Assembly: GCF_019399895.1 (NCBI RefSeq)
Contig: NC_091874.1
Location: forward strand, 7,256,501-7,320,500
DNA length: 64,000 bases
Direction of reading: 5' to 3'
DNA from: Cardiocondyla obscurior
Lineage: Eukaryota; Arthropoda; Insecta; Hymenoptera; Formicidae
Under the pieces are notes generated by a model that saw nothing but the letters and a program-made list of their open reading frames with translations, was not told where the DNA came from and ran no database searches. Shown piece after piece: positions 44,636-59,100 of the stretch. Position 1 is the stretch's first letter, and every line of letters starts with the position of its first letter. Both the position numbers and the translations under genes were made by a program.

Positions 44636-44719
44636 GAACTACAAACGAAATAAAAGTTACTACAAACAACTACAAACAAAATGCTATCTATTTCTGTAAA
44701 AAAAAGTTAATTATATAAA

Positions 44720-47100
44720 AGTGGGGTGCTAAGTTTACACAGGTCGTTTTTTGGCCATAACTCGGCTTCTGGTGGAAATAAAAAACTCGGGATACGCTCA
44801 AATAGGTCCCCTTTAAACCCCGCACAATGCTACGTTGCCAAGTTTCCAAAATTTTTTTTTCGTTTTTTGGCTATATCTTGGCTTCTGGTAAAAGTAAAAA
44901 GCTCGGGATAGGCTTAAATGAGTCCCCTTTGAGCCCCGCACAAGGCGACGTTGCTAAATTTCCAAATTTTTTTTTGTTTTTTGGCCATATCTCGGCTCCT
45001 GGTGGGAGTAGAAAGCTCGGGAAAAACTCAAATAAGTTTTTTTTTTAGCCTCGCACAATGCGACATTGCTAAATATTCAAAATTTTTTTTTGTTTTTTGG
45101 CCATATCTTGGCTCCAAGTGAAAGTAGATGGCTCGCGAAAGCTCAAATAAATTTTATCATTGAGCCCTGCAAAATGCTACAATGTCAAATTTCAAAAATT
45201 TTTATTTTTTTGTTTCTCGTAAATATTTCAACTCTTGGTAAAAATAGAATGCTCGGGATAATCTTAATTAAGTTCCCTTTGAGTTCTGCACAACGCGACG
45301 TTGCTAAATTTCTAAAATTTTTTTTTGTTTTTCGGCCACATCTCGGCCATTGGTAGAAATAAAAAGCTCAAGAAAAGCCCGTATGCATCTCCTTTAAGTT
45401 CCGCTTAAAACTACGTTGCCAAATTTCAAAAATATTTTTTTTGTTTCTTGGCCATATTTCGGCTTCTGGTGAAGGTAGAAAGCTCGGGATTGGCACGTAG
45501 GCATTTCTTTTAAGTTCCGCACAAATTTACGTTGCCAAATTCAAAAAACATTTTTTTTTGTTTTTTGACCATATCTCGGCTTCTGGTAAAAGTAGAACGC
45601 TCGAAATAGGCCCGTATGCATCTTCCTCAAGTTCCGAACAATACTACGTTGCCAGATTTCAAAAATTTTTTTTTTTGTTTTTTGGCCATATCTTGGCTAC
45701 TAGTGAAAGTAGAAAGCTCGGAATAGACCGTATGCATTTTTTTCAAGTTCCGCAGAATGCTACGTTGCCAGATTAAAAAAATATTTTTTATCGTTTTTTG
45801 GCCATATCTCGGCTGCTGATGAAGATAGAAAACTCGAAAAAGGCCCGTATGCAATTTTTTTAAGTTTCGCACAATGCTACGTTGCCAGATTAAAAAAATA
45901 TTTTTTTTTGTTTCTTGATCATATTTTGGCTACCGATAAAAGTAGAAAGCTCGGAATAAGCACGTATGCATTTTTTTTAAGTTTCGCAGAATGCTACGTT
46001 GCCAGATTTAAAAAATATTTTTTTTTATTTTTGGTCATATGTCGATTACTGGTAAAGGCAAAAAATTCAAAATAAATTTGTATGCATTTTCTTTAATTTT
46101 CGCTCAATGAAACGTTGCCAGATTTCAAAAATATATTTTTTTGCTTTTTGGCCATATGTCGATTACTGGTAAAGGCAAAAAGTTCAAAATAAACTTGTAT
46201 GCATTTCCTTTAATTTTCGCTCAATGAAACGTTGCCAGATTTCAAAAATATATTTTTTTGCTTTTTGGCCATATGTCGGTTACTGGTAATAATCAAAAGT
46301 TCAAAACAGACTCGTACGCATCTTTATTAAGTTCCGCACAATGACATATTGCCAGATTTCAAAAATACTTTTTTTTTGTTTTTTGGCTATATTTCGGTTA
46401 CTGGTAAAGGTAGAAAGCTCAAAATAAACTTGAATGCATTCTTTTCAAGTTCCGCACAATGACACGTTATAAGATTTCAAAAATTTTTGTTTTTTTTTTT
46501 GGCCATATCTCGGTTACTGGTGAAAGTAGAAAGCTCGGAATAGGCCCGTATGCATTTTATTCAAGTTCCGCACAATGCTACGTTGTTAGATTTAAATAAT
46601 ATTTTCTTTCGTTTTTCGGCCATATCTCGGCTGCTGATGAAGATAGAAAACTCGAAATAGGCCCGTATGCATTTTTTTAAGTTTCGCACAATGCTACGTT
46701 GCCAGATTTTTAAAATATTTTTTATTGTTTTTTGGCCATATCTCGGCTACTGGTGAAAATAGAAAGCACGAAATAGGCCCGTATGCATCTTTCTCAAGTT
46801 CCGAACAATACTACGTTGCCAGATTTCAAAAATATTTTTTTTTGTTTTTTGGCCATGTTTCAACTTCTGGTGAAAATAGAAAGCTCGGGATAGGCACGTA
46901 GGCATCCCTTTTAAGTTCCGCACAAAACTATGTTGCCAGATTTTAAAAATATTGTTTTTTGTTTATTGCCATATCTCGGTTTCTGGTAAAAATAAGAAGC
47001 TGGGGATAGGCTCGTATGCATTTCTTTAAAGTTCCGCTCAATAAATCGTTGCCAAATTTAAGAAAAATTTTTTTTTTGTTTTTTGGCCATATTTTCGCTT
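44720..47100. repeat. 117-bp satellite, subfamily 1 (no CRE)
   Basis: About 20 diverged monomers with TTTTTTGGCCATATCTCGGC, TTCTGGTGAAAGTAGAAAGCTCG, CCGTATGCATTT, AAGTTCCGCACAATG and CTACGTTGCCAGATTTC. Successive CTACGTTGCC blocks at 45760, 45877 and 45994 are 117 bp apart. No genes: frames are open only because the period is divisible by three. Confidence 0.9.
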
Positions 47101-50100
47101 CTGGTGGAGGTAAAACGCTGAAAATAGTCACGTGGGCATCTGCTGACGTCACCGCACAAAGCTACGTTGCCAGAATGTAAAAAATTTATTTTTTGTTTTT
47201 CGTTACGATCTTCGCTCCTGGTGCGGGTAGAACGCTGAAAATGGTCACGTGGGCATTTGCTAACATCACCGTACGATGCTACGTTGCCAGATTTTCAAAA
47301 TTTTTTTTTCGTTTTTTGTCAAAATCTCAGCTTCTGGTGAAAGTAGAACGCTGAAAATGGTCACGTGAGCATCTGTTGACGTCACCGCACGATGCTACGT
47401 TGTTAGAATTTCAAAAATTTTTTTTTTGTCTTTTGTCAATATCTCCGCTTTTGGTGGAGGTAGAACGCTAAAAATTGTCACGTGATTATCTGCTGACGTC
47501 GCCGCACGATGCTACGTTGTTAAAATTTCAAAAAATTTTTTCGTTTTCTGTCAATATCTCTGCTTTTGGTGAAAGTAGAACGCTTAAAATTGTTAGGTGG
47601 GCATCTGCTGACGTCACCGCACGATGATTCTTTGCCAAATTTTCAAAAATTTTTTTTTCCTTTTTTGTCAATATCTTTGCTTCTGGTGAAGGTAGAACGC
47701 TGAAAATGGTCACGTGGGCCTCTGCTGACGTTACCGCACGATGCTACATTGTTAAAACTTCAAAAATTATTTTTTTGTTTTTTGTTAATATCTTTGTTTC
47801 TGGTGGGGGTAAAACGTTGAAATGGTTACGTGGGCATCTGCTGACATCACCGCACAATGATATGTTGCCACATTTTCAAGAATTTATTTTTTGTTTTTTG
47901 TCAATATTTTTGCTTCTGGTGGAAGTAGAACGCTGAAAATAATCAGTGGGCATCTGCTGACGTCACTGCACAAAGCTACGTTGCCAGAATGAAAAAAAAT
48001 TTTTTTTTCGTTTTTTGTCAATGTCTCCGCCCTTGGTGGGGGTAGATCGTTAAAAATAGTCACTTGGGCATCTGCTGACGTCGCCTCACGATAATACGTT
48101 GTTAAAATTTCAAAACATTTTTTCGTTTTTTGTCAATATCTCCGCTTTTTGTACAGGTAGAACGCTGAAAATTGTCACGTGGGCATCTGCTGACGTCACC
48201 GCACAATGATACGTTGCCAGATTTTGAAACATTTTTTTATCGTTTTTTGTCAATATTTCTGCTTCTGGTGAAGGTAGAACGCTGAAAATGGTCACGTGGG
48301 CCTCTGCTGACGTCATCGCACAATAATACGTTGCCAGATTAAAAAAAATTTTTTTATTGTTTTTTGTCAATATCTCTGCTTCTGGTGAAGGTAGAACGCT
48401 GAAAATGGTCACGTGGGCATCTGCTGACGTCACCGCACGATGCTACGTTGTTCAAATTTCAAAAATTTTTCTTTCGTTTTTTGTCAATATCTCCGTTTCT
48501 GGTGAAAGTAGAACGCTGAAAATGGTCACGTGGGCATCTGCTGACGTCACCGCACAATGATCCGTTGCCAGATTTTCAAAAATTTTTTTTTCCTCTTTTG
48601 TCAATATCTTTGCTTCTGGTGGAAGTAGAACGCTGAAAATTGTCACGTGGGCATCTGCTGACGTCACCGCACAATGATCCGTTGCCAGATTTTCAAAAAT
48701 TTTTTTTTTGTTTTTTGTCAATATCTCTGCTTCTGGTAAAGATAGAACGCTGAAAATTGTTACGTGGGCATCTGCTGACGTCACCGCACGATGATTCGTT
48801 GCCAGAATTTCAAAAATTTTTTTTTCGTTTCTTGTCAATATTTCTGCTTCTGGTGAAGGTAGAACGCTGAAAATGGTCACGTGGGCATCTGCTGACGTCA
48901 CCGCACAATGATACGTTGCCAGATTTTGAAAAATTTTTTTATCGTTTTCTGTCAATATCTCTGCTTTTGGTGAAGGTAGAACGCTTAATATTGTTAGGTG
49001 GGCATCTGCTGACGTCACCGCACGATGATTCTTTGTCAGATTTTCAAAAATTTTTTTTTCCTCTTTTGTCAATATCTTTGCTTCTGGTGGAAGTAGAACG
49101 CTGAAAATTGTCACGTGGGCATTTGCTGACGTCACCGCACAAAGCTACGTTGCCGGATAGTAAAAAATTTTTTTTTGTTTTTCGTCAATATCTTCGCCCT
49201 TGGTGGGGGTGGAACGCTGAAAATAATCACGTGAGCATCTGCTGACGTCACCGCACAATGATTGTTTACCACAATTTCAAAATTACTTTTTTCGTTTTTT
49301 GTCAATATCTCTGCTTCTGGTGGAGGCAGAACGCCGAAAATTGTTACGTGGGCATTTGCTGACGTCACCGCACGATGATTTGTTGCCAGATTTTCAAAAA
49401 TTTTTTTTTCGTTTTTTGTCAATATCTTTGCCTCTGGTGAAAATAGAACGCTGAAAATGGTCACGTGGGCATCTGCTGACGTCACCGCACAATGATACGT
49501 TGCCAAATTTCAAAAATTTTTCTTTCGTTTGTCAATATCTCTGTTTCTGGTGAAAGAACGCTGAAAATGGTCACGTGGGCATCTGCTGACGTCACGCACA
49601 ATGATCCGTTGCCAGATTTTCAAAAATTTTTTCCTTTTGTCAATATCTTTGCTTCTGGTGGAAGTAGAACGCTGAAAATTGTCACGTGGGCATCTGCTGA
49701 CGTCACCGCACAATGATCCGTTGCCAGATTTTCAAAAATTTTTTTTTTGTTTTTTGTCAATATCTCTGCTTCTGGTAAAGATAGAACGCTGAAAATTGTT
49801 ACGTGGGCATCTGCTGACGTCACCGCACGATGATTCGTTGCCAGAATTTCAAAAATTTTTTTCGTTTTTGTCAATATCTTGCTTCTGGTGAAGGTAGAAC
49901 GCTGAAAATGGTGGGCATCTGCTGACGTCACCGCACAATGATACGTTGCCAGATTTTGAAAAATTTTTTTATCGTTTTTTGTCAATATCTCTGCTTTTGG
50001 TGAAGGTAGAACGCTGAAAATTGTTACGTGGGCATCTGCTGACGTCACCGCACGATGATTCTTTGCCAGATTTTTAAAAATCCTTTTTTTGATTTTTGTC

Positions 50101-53100
50101 AATATCTCTGCTTTTGGTGAAGATAGAACGCTGAAAATTGTCACGTGGGCATCTGCTGACGTCACCGCACGAAGATACGTTGCCAGATTTTCAAAAATTT
50201 TTTGTTTTTTGTCAATATCTTCTGCTTCTGGTGAAAGTAGAACGCTTGAAATAACGTGGGCATCTGCTGACGTCACCGCACAATGATTGTTGCCAGATTT
50301 TCAAAATTTTTTTTTCGTTTTTTGTCAATATCTCTGCTTCTGTGGAAGTAGAACGCTGAAAATTGTTACGTGGGCATTTGCTGACGTCACCGCACGATGA
50401 TTTCTTTGCCAGATTTTCAAAAATTTTTTTTTGTTTTTTGTCAATATCTTTGCTTCTGGTGAAAATAGAACGCTGAAAATGGTCACGTGGGCATCTGCTG
50501 ACGTCACCGCACAATGATTGTTGCCAGATTTTCAAAATTATTTTTTTTCGTTTTGTCAATATCTCTGCTTCTGGTGGAGGTAGAACGCTGAAAAATTGTT
50601 ACGTGGGATTTTCAAAATATTTTTTTTTTTTTTGTTTTTGTCAATATCTACACTTCTGGAGGGAAGATAGAACGCTGAAAATAGTCACGTGGCATTTGCT
50701 GACGTCACCACACAATGATGCGCAAATTTTCAAATTTTTTTTCGTTTTTGTCAATATCTCTGTTTCTGGTGAAGGTAGAACGCTGAAAATTTACAATGGG
50801 CATCTACTTACGGCGTCCTGCGAGAAAGATTCGTTGCCAAATTTTCAAAAACTTTTCTTTGTTTTGCTGAAATCAATATCTTGCCTCTGGTGAAAGTAAA
50901 ACGAAAACTAGTCCGTGGGCATCTGCTGACGTCTGCCACAATGATACGTTGCCAAAATTTTCAAAAAAATTTTTATGTTTTTTGTCAATATCTCATAACT
51001 TCTGGTGGAGATTAGAACGCTAAAAATAGTCACGTGGGCGTTGCTGACGTCACACACCACAATGATACATTGCCTGAGTTACATTTGAAAAATTTATTTT
51101 CCGTTTTTGTCAATATCTTTGCTTCTGGTGGAGGTTGGGACGGCTGAAAGAATTGTTGGGCGTCTGCGACGTCACCGCACGATAATTCATTATAGTTACA
51201 CAAAAGAAATTTTTTTCGTTTTTTGTCAATATTTCTGCTTTTGAAAGTAGAACGCTGAAATTTGTCACGTGAGCATTTGCTGACGATCACCGCCACGAAT
51301 TTGTTGCCAAATTTTCAAAAATTTTTTTGTTTTTTTGTCAATATTTCTGCCTCTGGTGAAAGTAGAACGCTGAAAATGATCGTGAGCATTTGCTGACGTC
51401 TGCACAAGATTCGTTGCCAAATTTTGAAAGAATTTTATTATCGTTTTGTTAATAACTCTCATCACCAGAAGTGGAGAGTAAGAACGCTGAGAAAATTGTT
51501 ACGCGTGGTCATCTGCTGACGTCACCGCACAATGATACGTTGCCAGTATTTCAAAAATTTTTTTGTTTTTTTGTTAATATTTTGCCTCTGGTGGAAATAG
51601 AACGCTGAAAATTGTTTCGTGGGCATTTGCTAACGTCATCGCACGAAGATTTGTTGCCAAATTTTCAAAAATTATTTCTTCGTTCTTTGTCAATATCTTT
51701 GCTTCTGGTGAAGTTAAAACGCTGAAAATAGTCACGTGGGCATCTGCTGACGTCACCGCACGAAGATTCTTTGCCAAATTTTCAAAAATTTTTTTTTTTT
51801 TTTTGTCAATATTTCTGCTTCTGGTGGAGATAGAACGGTGAAAATTTTTACGTGGGCATCTGCTGACGTCACCGCACAATGATACGTTGCCAAATTTTTA
51901 AAAAATTTTTTTATGTTTCTTGTCAATATCTCTGCTTCTGGTGGAGGTAAAACGCTAAAAATAGTCACGTGGGCATTTGCTGACGTCACCGCACAATGAT
52001 ACATTGCCAGATTTAAAAAAATTTTTTTATTGTTTCTTGTCAATATCTCTGCTTCTGGTAAAGATAGAACGGTGAAAATTGTTACGTGGGCATCTGCTAA
52101 CGTCACCGCACGAAGATTCGTTGCCAAATTTTCAAAAATTTTTTTTTTGTTTTTTGTCAATATCTCTGCTTCTGGTGAAGGTAGAACGCTGAAAATTGTT
52201 ACGTGAGCATCTGCTGACGTCACCGCACGATGATAATTTGCTAGATTTTCAAAATATTTTTTTTGTTTTTTGTCAATATCTCTGCTTCTGGAGAAGATAG
52301 AACGCTGAAAATAGTCACGTGGGCATTTGCTGACGTCACCGCACAATGATACATTGCCAAATTTTCTTTTTCCGTTTTTTGTCAATATCTCTGCTTCTGG
52401 TGAAGGTAGAACGCTGAAAATTGTTACGTGGGCATCTGCTGACGTCACCGCACGATAATTCATTGCCAGATTTTCAAAAATTTTTTTTTTGTTTTTTGTC
52501 AATATTTCTGCTTCTGGTGAAGATAGAACGCTGAAAATGGTCACGTGGGCATTTGCTGACGTCACCGCACAAAGATTTGTTGCCAAATTTTCAAAAATTT
52601 TTTTATTGTCTTTTGTCAATATCTTTGATTCTGGTGAAAATAAAACGCTGAAAATTGTTACGTGGGCATCTGCTGACGTCAACGCACGATAATTCTTTGC
52701 CAGATTTTCAAAAATTTTTTTTTCGTTTTTTGTCAATATCTCTGCTTCTGGTGAATGTAGAACGCTAAAAATGGTTACGTGGACATTTTCTGACGTCACG
52801 ACACAATGATACGTTGCCAGATTTTGAAAAATTGTTTTATCGTTTTTTGTCAATATCTCTGCTTCTGGTGGAGATAGAACGGTAAAAATTGTTACGTGGG
52901 CATCTGCTGACGTCACCGCACGAAGATTCGTTGCCAAAATTTAAAAAATTTTTTTTTCTGCTTTGTCAATATCTTTGCCTCTGGTGAAAGTAAAACGCTG
53001 AAAATAGTCACGTGGGCATCTGCTGACGTCACCGCACAATGATACGTTGCCAAATTTTCAAAAAATTTTTTTATGTTTTTTGTCAATATCTCTGCTTCTG

Positions 53101-56100
53101 GTGGAGGTAGAACGCTAAAAATAGTCACGTGGGCATTTGCTGACGTCACCGCACAATGATACATTGCCAGATTTTGAAAAATTTTTTCCGTTTTTTGTCA
53201 ATATCTTTGCTTCTGGTGGAGGTAGAACGCTGAAAATTGTTACGTGGGCATCTGCTGACGTCACCGCACGATAATTCATTGCCAGATTTTCAAAAATTTT
53301 TTTTCGTTTTTTGTCAATATTTCTGCTTTTGGTGAAAATAGAACGCTGAAATTTGTCATTTGCTGACGTCACCGCACGAAGATTTGTTGCCATTTTCAAA
53401 ATTTTTTTTGTTTTTTGTCAATATTTCTGCCTCTGGTGAAAGTAGAACGCTGAAAATGATCACGTGAGCATTTGCTGACGTCACCGCACAAAGATTCGTT
53501 GCCAAATTTTGAAGAATTTTATTATCGTTTTTTGTTAATAACTCTCCTTCTGGTGGAAGTAGAACGCTGAAAATTGTTACGTGGTCATCTGCTGACGTCA
53601 CCGCACAATGATACGTTGCCAGTATTTCAAAAAATTTTTTTTTGTTTTTTGTTAATATTTTTGCCTTTGGTGGAGGTAAAACGCTGAAAATTGTTTCGTG
53701 GGCATTTGCTAACGTCATCGCACGAAGATTCGTTTCCAAATTTTCAAAAATTATTTTTTCGTTTTTTGTCAATATCTTTGCTTCTGGTGAAAATAAAACG
53801 CTGAAAATAGTCACGTGGGCATCTGCTGACGTCACCGCACGAAGATTTTTGCCAGATTTTCAAAATTTTTTGTCAATATTTCTGCTTCTGGTGGAGATAG
53901 AACGGTGAAAATTTTTACGTGGGCATCTGCTGACGTCACCGCACAATGATACGTTGCCAAATTTTCAAAAAATTTTTTTATGTTTCTTGTCAATATCTCT
54001 GCTTCTGGTGGAGGTAAAACGCTAAAAATAGTCACGTGGGCATCTGCTGACGTCACCGCACGAAGATTCGTTGCCAAAATTTCAAAAATTTTATTTCTGT
54101 TTTTTGTCAATATCTCTGCTTCTGGTGGAGGTAAAGCGCTAAAAATAGTCACGTGGACATTTGCTGACGTCACCGCACAAAGATTTGTTGCCAAATTTTC
54201 AAAAATTTTTTTATCGTTTTTTGTCAATATCTCTGATTCTGGTGAAAATAGAACGCTGAAAATTGTTACGTGGGCATCTGCTGACGTCAACCCCACGATG
54301 ATTCTTTGCCAGATATTCAAAAATTTTTTTTTGTTTTTTGTCAATATCTCTGCTTTTGGTGAAGATAGAACGCTGAAAATTGTTACGTGAGCATCTGCTG
54401 ACGTCACCGCACGATGATTATTTGCTAGATTTTCAAAATATTTTTTTTGTTTTTTGTCAATATCTCTGCTTCTGGAGAAAATAGAACGCTGAAAATAGTC
54501 ACGTAGGCATTTGCTGACGTCACCGCACAATGATACATTGCCAAATTTTCAAAAGTTTTTTTTCCGTTTTTTGTCAATATCTCTGCTTCTGGTGAAGGTA
54601 GAACGCTGAAAAATGTTACGTGGGCATCTGCTGACGTTACCGCACGATAATTCATTGCCAGATTTAAAAAAATTTTTTTTTTGTTTTTTGTCAATATTTC
54701 TGCTTCTGGTGAAGATAGAACGCTGAAAATGGACACGTGGGCATTTGCTGACGTCACCGCACAAAGATTTGTTGCCAAATTTTCAAAAATTTTTTTATCG
54801 TCTTTTGTCAATATCTTTGATTCTGGTAAAAATAAAACGCTGAAAATTGTTACGTGGGCATCTGCTGACGTCACCGCACGATAATTCTTTGCCAGATTTT
54901 CAAAAATTTTTTTTTCGTTTTTTGTCAATATCTCTGCTTCTGGTGAATGTAGAACGCTAAAATGGTTACGGACATTTGCTGACGTCACCGCACAATGATA
55001 CGTTGCCAGATTTTGAAAAATTGTTTTATCGTTTTTTGTCAATATCTTCTGCTTCTGGTGGAGGATAGAACGCAAAATTGTTACGTGGGCATCTGCTGAC
55101 GTCACCGCACGAAGATTCGTTGCCAAAATTTCAAAATTTCTGTTTTTTGTCAATATCTCTGCTTCTGGTGGAGGTAAAGCGCTAAAAATAGTCACGTGGG
55201 CATTTGCTGACGTCACCGCACAATGATACATTGCCAGATTAAAAAAAATTTTTTTATTGTTTCTTGTCAATATCTCTGCTTCTGGTGGAGATAGAACGGT
55301 GAAAATTGTTACGTGGGCATCTGCTGACGTCACCGCACGAAGATTCGTTGCCAAATTTTCAAAAATTTTTTTTTTGTTTTTTGTCAATATCTCTGCTTCT
55401 GGTGAAGGTAGAACGCTGAAAATATTTACGTGGGCATCTGTTGACGTCACCGCACGATAATTTATTGCCAGATTTTCAAAACTTTTTTTTTTGTTTTTTG
55501 TCAATATTTCTGCTTCTGGTGAAGATAGAACGCTGAAAATGGTCACGTGAACATTTGCTGACGTCACCGCACAAAGATTTGTTGCCAAATTTTCAAAAAT
55601 TTTTTTATCGTTTTTTGTCAATATCTTTGATTCTGGTGAAGGTAGAACGCTGAAAATTGTTACGTGGGCATCTGCTGACGTCACCGCACGATAATTCATT
55701 GCCAGATTTTCAAAAATTTTTTTTTTGTTTTTTGTCAATATCTCTGCTTCTGGTGAAGATAGAACGCTGAAAATTGTTACGTGGGCATCTGCTGACGTCA
55801 CCGCACGAAAATTCGTTGCCAAATTTTCAAAAATTTTTTTTTTGTTTTTTGTCAATATCTTTGCCTCTGGTGAAAGTAAAACGCTGAAAATAGTCACGTG
55901 AGCATCTGCTGACGTCATCACATGATTATTTGTTAGATTTTCAAAAATTTTTGTTTTTGTCAATATCTCTGCTTCTGGAGAAGATAGAACGCTGAAAATT
56001 GTCACGTGGGCATTTGCTGACGTCACCGCACAATGATACATTGCCAAATTTTGAAAAATTTTTTTATCGTTTCTTGTCAATATCTCTGCTTCTGGTGGAA

Positions 56101-59100
56101 ATAGAACGGTGAAAATTGTTACGTAAGCATCTGCTGACGTCACCGCACGAAGATTCGTTGCCAAATTTTCAAAAATTTTATTTCCGTTTTTTGTCAATAT
56201 CTCTGCTTCTGGTGAAGGTATAACGCTGAAAATTGTTACGTGGGCATCTGCTGACGTCACCGCATGATGATTCTTTGCCAGATTTTCACAAACTTTTTTT
56301 TGTTTTTTGTCAATATCTCTGCTTTTGGTGAATGTAGAACGCTAAAAATGGTCACGTGGGCATTTGCTGACGTCACCGCACAATGATACGTTGCCAGATT
56401 TTGAAAAATTTTTTTATCGTTTTTTGTCAATATCTCTGCTTCTGGTGGAGATGAAACGGTGAAAATTGTTACGTGGGCATCTGCTGACGTCACCGCACGA
56501 TGATTCGTTGCCAAATTTTCAAAAATTTTTTTATCGTTTTTTGTCAATATCTCTGATTCTGGTGAAAATAGAACGCTGAAAATTGTTACGTGGGCATCTG
56601 CTGACGTCAACCCCACGATGATTCTTTGCCAGATATTCAAAAATTTTTTGTTTGTTTTTTGTCAATATCTCTGCTTTTGGTGAAGATAGAACGCTGAAAA
56701 TTGTTACGTGAGCATCTGCTGACGTCACCGCACGATGATTATTTGCTAGATTTTCAAAATATTTTTTTTGTTTTTTGTCAATATCTCTGCTTCTGGAGAA
56801 GATAGAACGCTGAAAATAGTCACGTGGGCATTTGCTGACGTCACCGCACAATGATACATTGCCAGATTTTGAGAAATTTTTTTATCGTTTCTTGTCAATA
56901 TCTCTGCTTCTGATGGAGATAGAACGGTGAAAATTGTTACGTAAGCATCTGCTGACGTCACCGCACAAAGATTCGTTGCCAAATTTTCAAAAATTTTTTT
57001 TCCGTTTTTTGTCAATATCTCTGCTTCTGGTGAAAGTAAAACGCTGAAAATTGTTACGTGGGCATCTGCTGACGTCACCGCACGATAATTCATTGCCAGA
57101 TTTTCAAAAATTTTCTTTTTGTTTTTTGTCAATATTTCTGCTTCTGGTGAAGATAGAACGCTGAAAATGGTCACGTGGGCATCAGCTGACGTCACCGCAC
57201 GAAGATTCGTTGCCAGATTTTCAAAAATTTTTTTTTTGTTTTTTGTTAATATCTCTGCTTCTGGTAAAGGTAGAACGCTGAAAAAATCACGTGGGCATCT
57301 GCTGACGTCACCGCACAATGATACGTTGCAAAATTTTAAAAACTTTTTTGTTTTTTGTCAAATTTTTTTTCTGGTGAAAGTAGAACGCTGAAAATAATTA
57401 CGTGGGCATCTGCTGACGTCACCGCACAATGTTACGTTGCCAGATTTTAAAAAACTTTTTTTTTGTTTTTTGTCAATATTTCTGTTTCTGGTGGAAGTAG
57501 AACGCTGAAAATTGTTACGTGGGCATCTGCTGACGTCACTGCACGATGATTGTTTGCCAGATTAAAAAATTTTTTTTTGTTTTTTGTCAATATCTCTGCT
57601 TCTGGTGGAAGTAAAACGCTGAAAATGGTCACGTGGGCATCTGCTGACGTCACCGCACGAAGATTCGTTGCCAAATTTTCAAAAATTTTTTTTTTGTTTT
57701 TTGTCAATATCTTTGCTTCTGGTGAAGGTAAAACGCTGAAAATAGTCACGTGGGCATCTGCTGACGTCACCGCACAATGATACGTTTTTAAATTTTCAAA
57801 AAATTTTTTTATGTTTTTTGTCAATATCTTTGCTTCTGGTGGAGGTAGAACGTTAAAACTAGTCACGTGAACATTTGCTGACGTCACCGCACAATGATAC
57901 ATTGCCAGATTTTGAGAAATTTTTTTATCGTTTTTTGTCAATATCTCTGCTTCTGGTGGAGATAGAACGGTGAAAATTGTTACGTGAGCATCTGCTGACG
58001 TCACCGCACGAAGATTCGTTGCCAAAGTTTCAAAAATTTTTTTTTTGTTTTTTGTCAATATCTCTGCTTCTGGTGAAGGTAGAACGCTGAAAATTGTTAC
58101 GTGGGCATCTGCTGACGTCACCGCACGATAATTTTTTGCCAAATTTTCAAAATTTTTTTTTTCGTTTTTTGTCAATATTTCTGTTTCTGGTGAAGGTAGA
58201 ACGCTGAAAATGGTCACGTGGGCATTTGCTGACGTCACCGCACAATGATACTTTGCCAAATTTTCAAAAATCCTTTTTTTTGTTTTTTGTCAATATCTCA
58301 GCTTCTGGTGAGAGTAAAACGCTGAAAATTGTTACGTGGGCATCTGCTGACGTCACCGCACGAAAATTTGTTGCCAAATTTAAAAAAATTTATTTTTCGT
58401 TTTTTGTCAATATCTCTGTTTCTGGTGAAGGTAAAACGCTGAAAATAGTCACGTGGGCATCTGCTGACGTCACCGCACAATGATACGTTTTCAAATTTTT
58501 AAAAATGTTTTTTGTCAATTTCTCTGCTTCTGGTGGAGATAGAACGCTAAAAATAGTCACGTGAGAATTTGCTGACGTCACCGCACAATGATACATTGCC
58601 AAATTTTGAAAAATTTTTTTATCGTTTTTTGTCAATATTTCTGCTTCTGGTGGAGATAGAACGGTGAAAATTGTTACGTGGGCATTTGCTAACGTCACCG
58701 CACGAAGATTTTTTGCCAGATTTTCAAAAATTTTTTTTTTGTTTTTTGTCAATATCTCTGCTTCTGGTGGAGATAGAACGGTGAAAAATTTTTACGTGGG
58801 CATTTGCTGACGTCACCGCACAATGATACGTTGCTAGATTTTGAAAAATTTTTTTATTGTTTTTTGTCAATATCTCTGCTTCTGGTGGAGATAAAACGGT
58901 GAAAATTGTTACGTGGGCATCTGCTGACGTCACCGCACGATGATTAGTTGCCAAATTTTCAAAAAGTTTTTTTCCGTTTTTTGTCAATATCTTTGCTTCT
59001 GGTAAAAGTAAAACGCTGAAAATAGTCACGTGGGCATCTACTGACGTCACCGCACGATGATTGTTTGCCAGATTTAAAAAAATTTTATTTTTGTTTTTTG

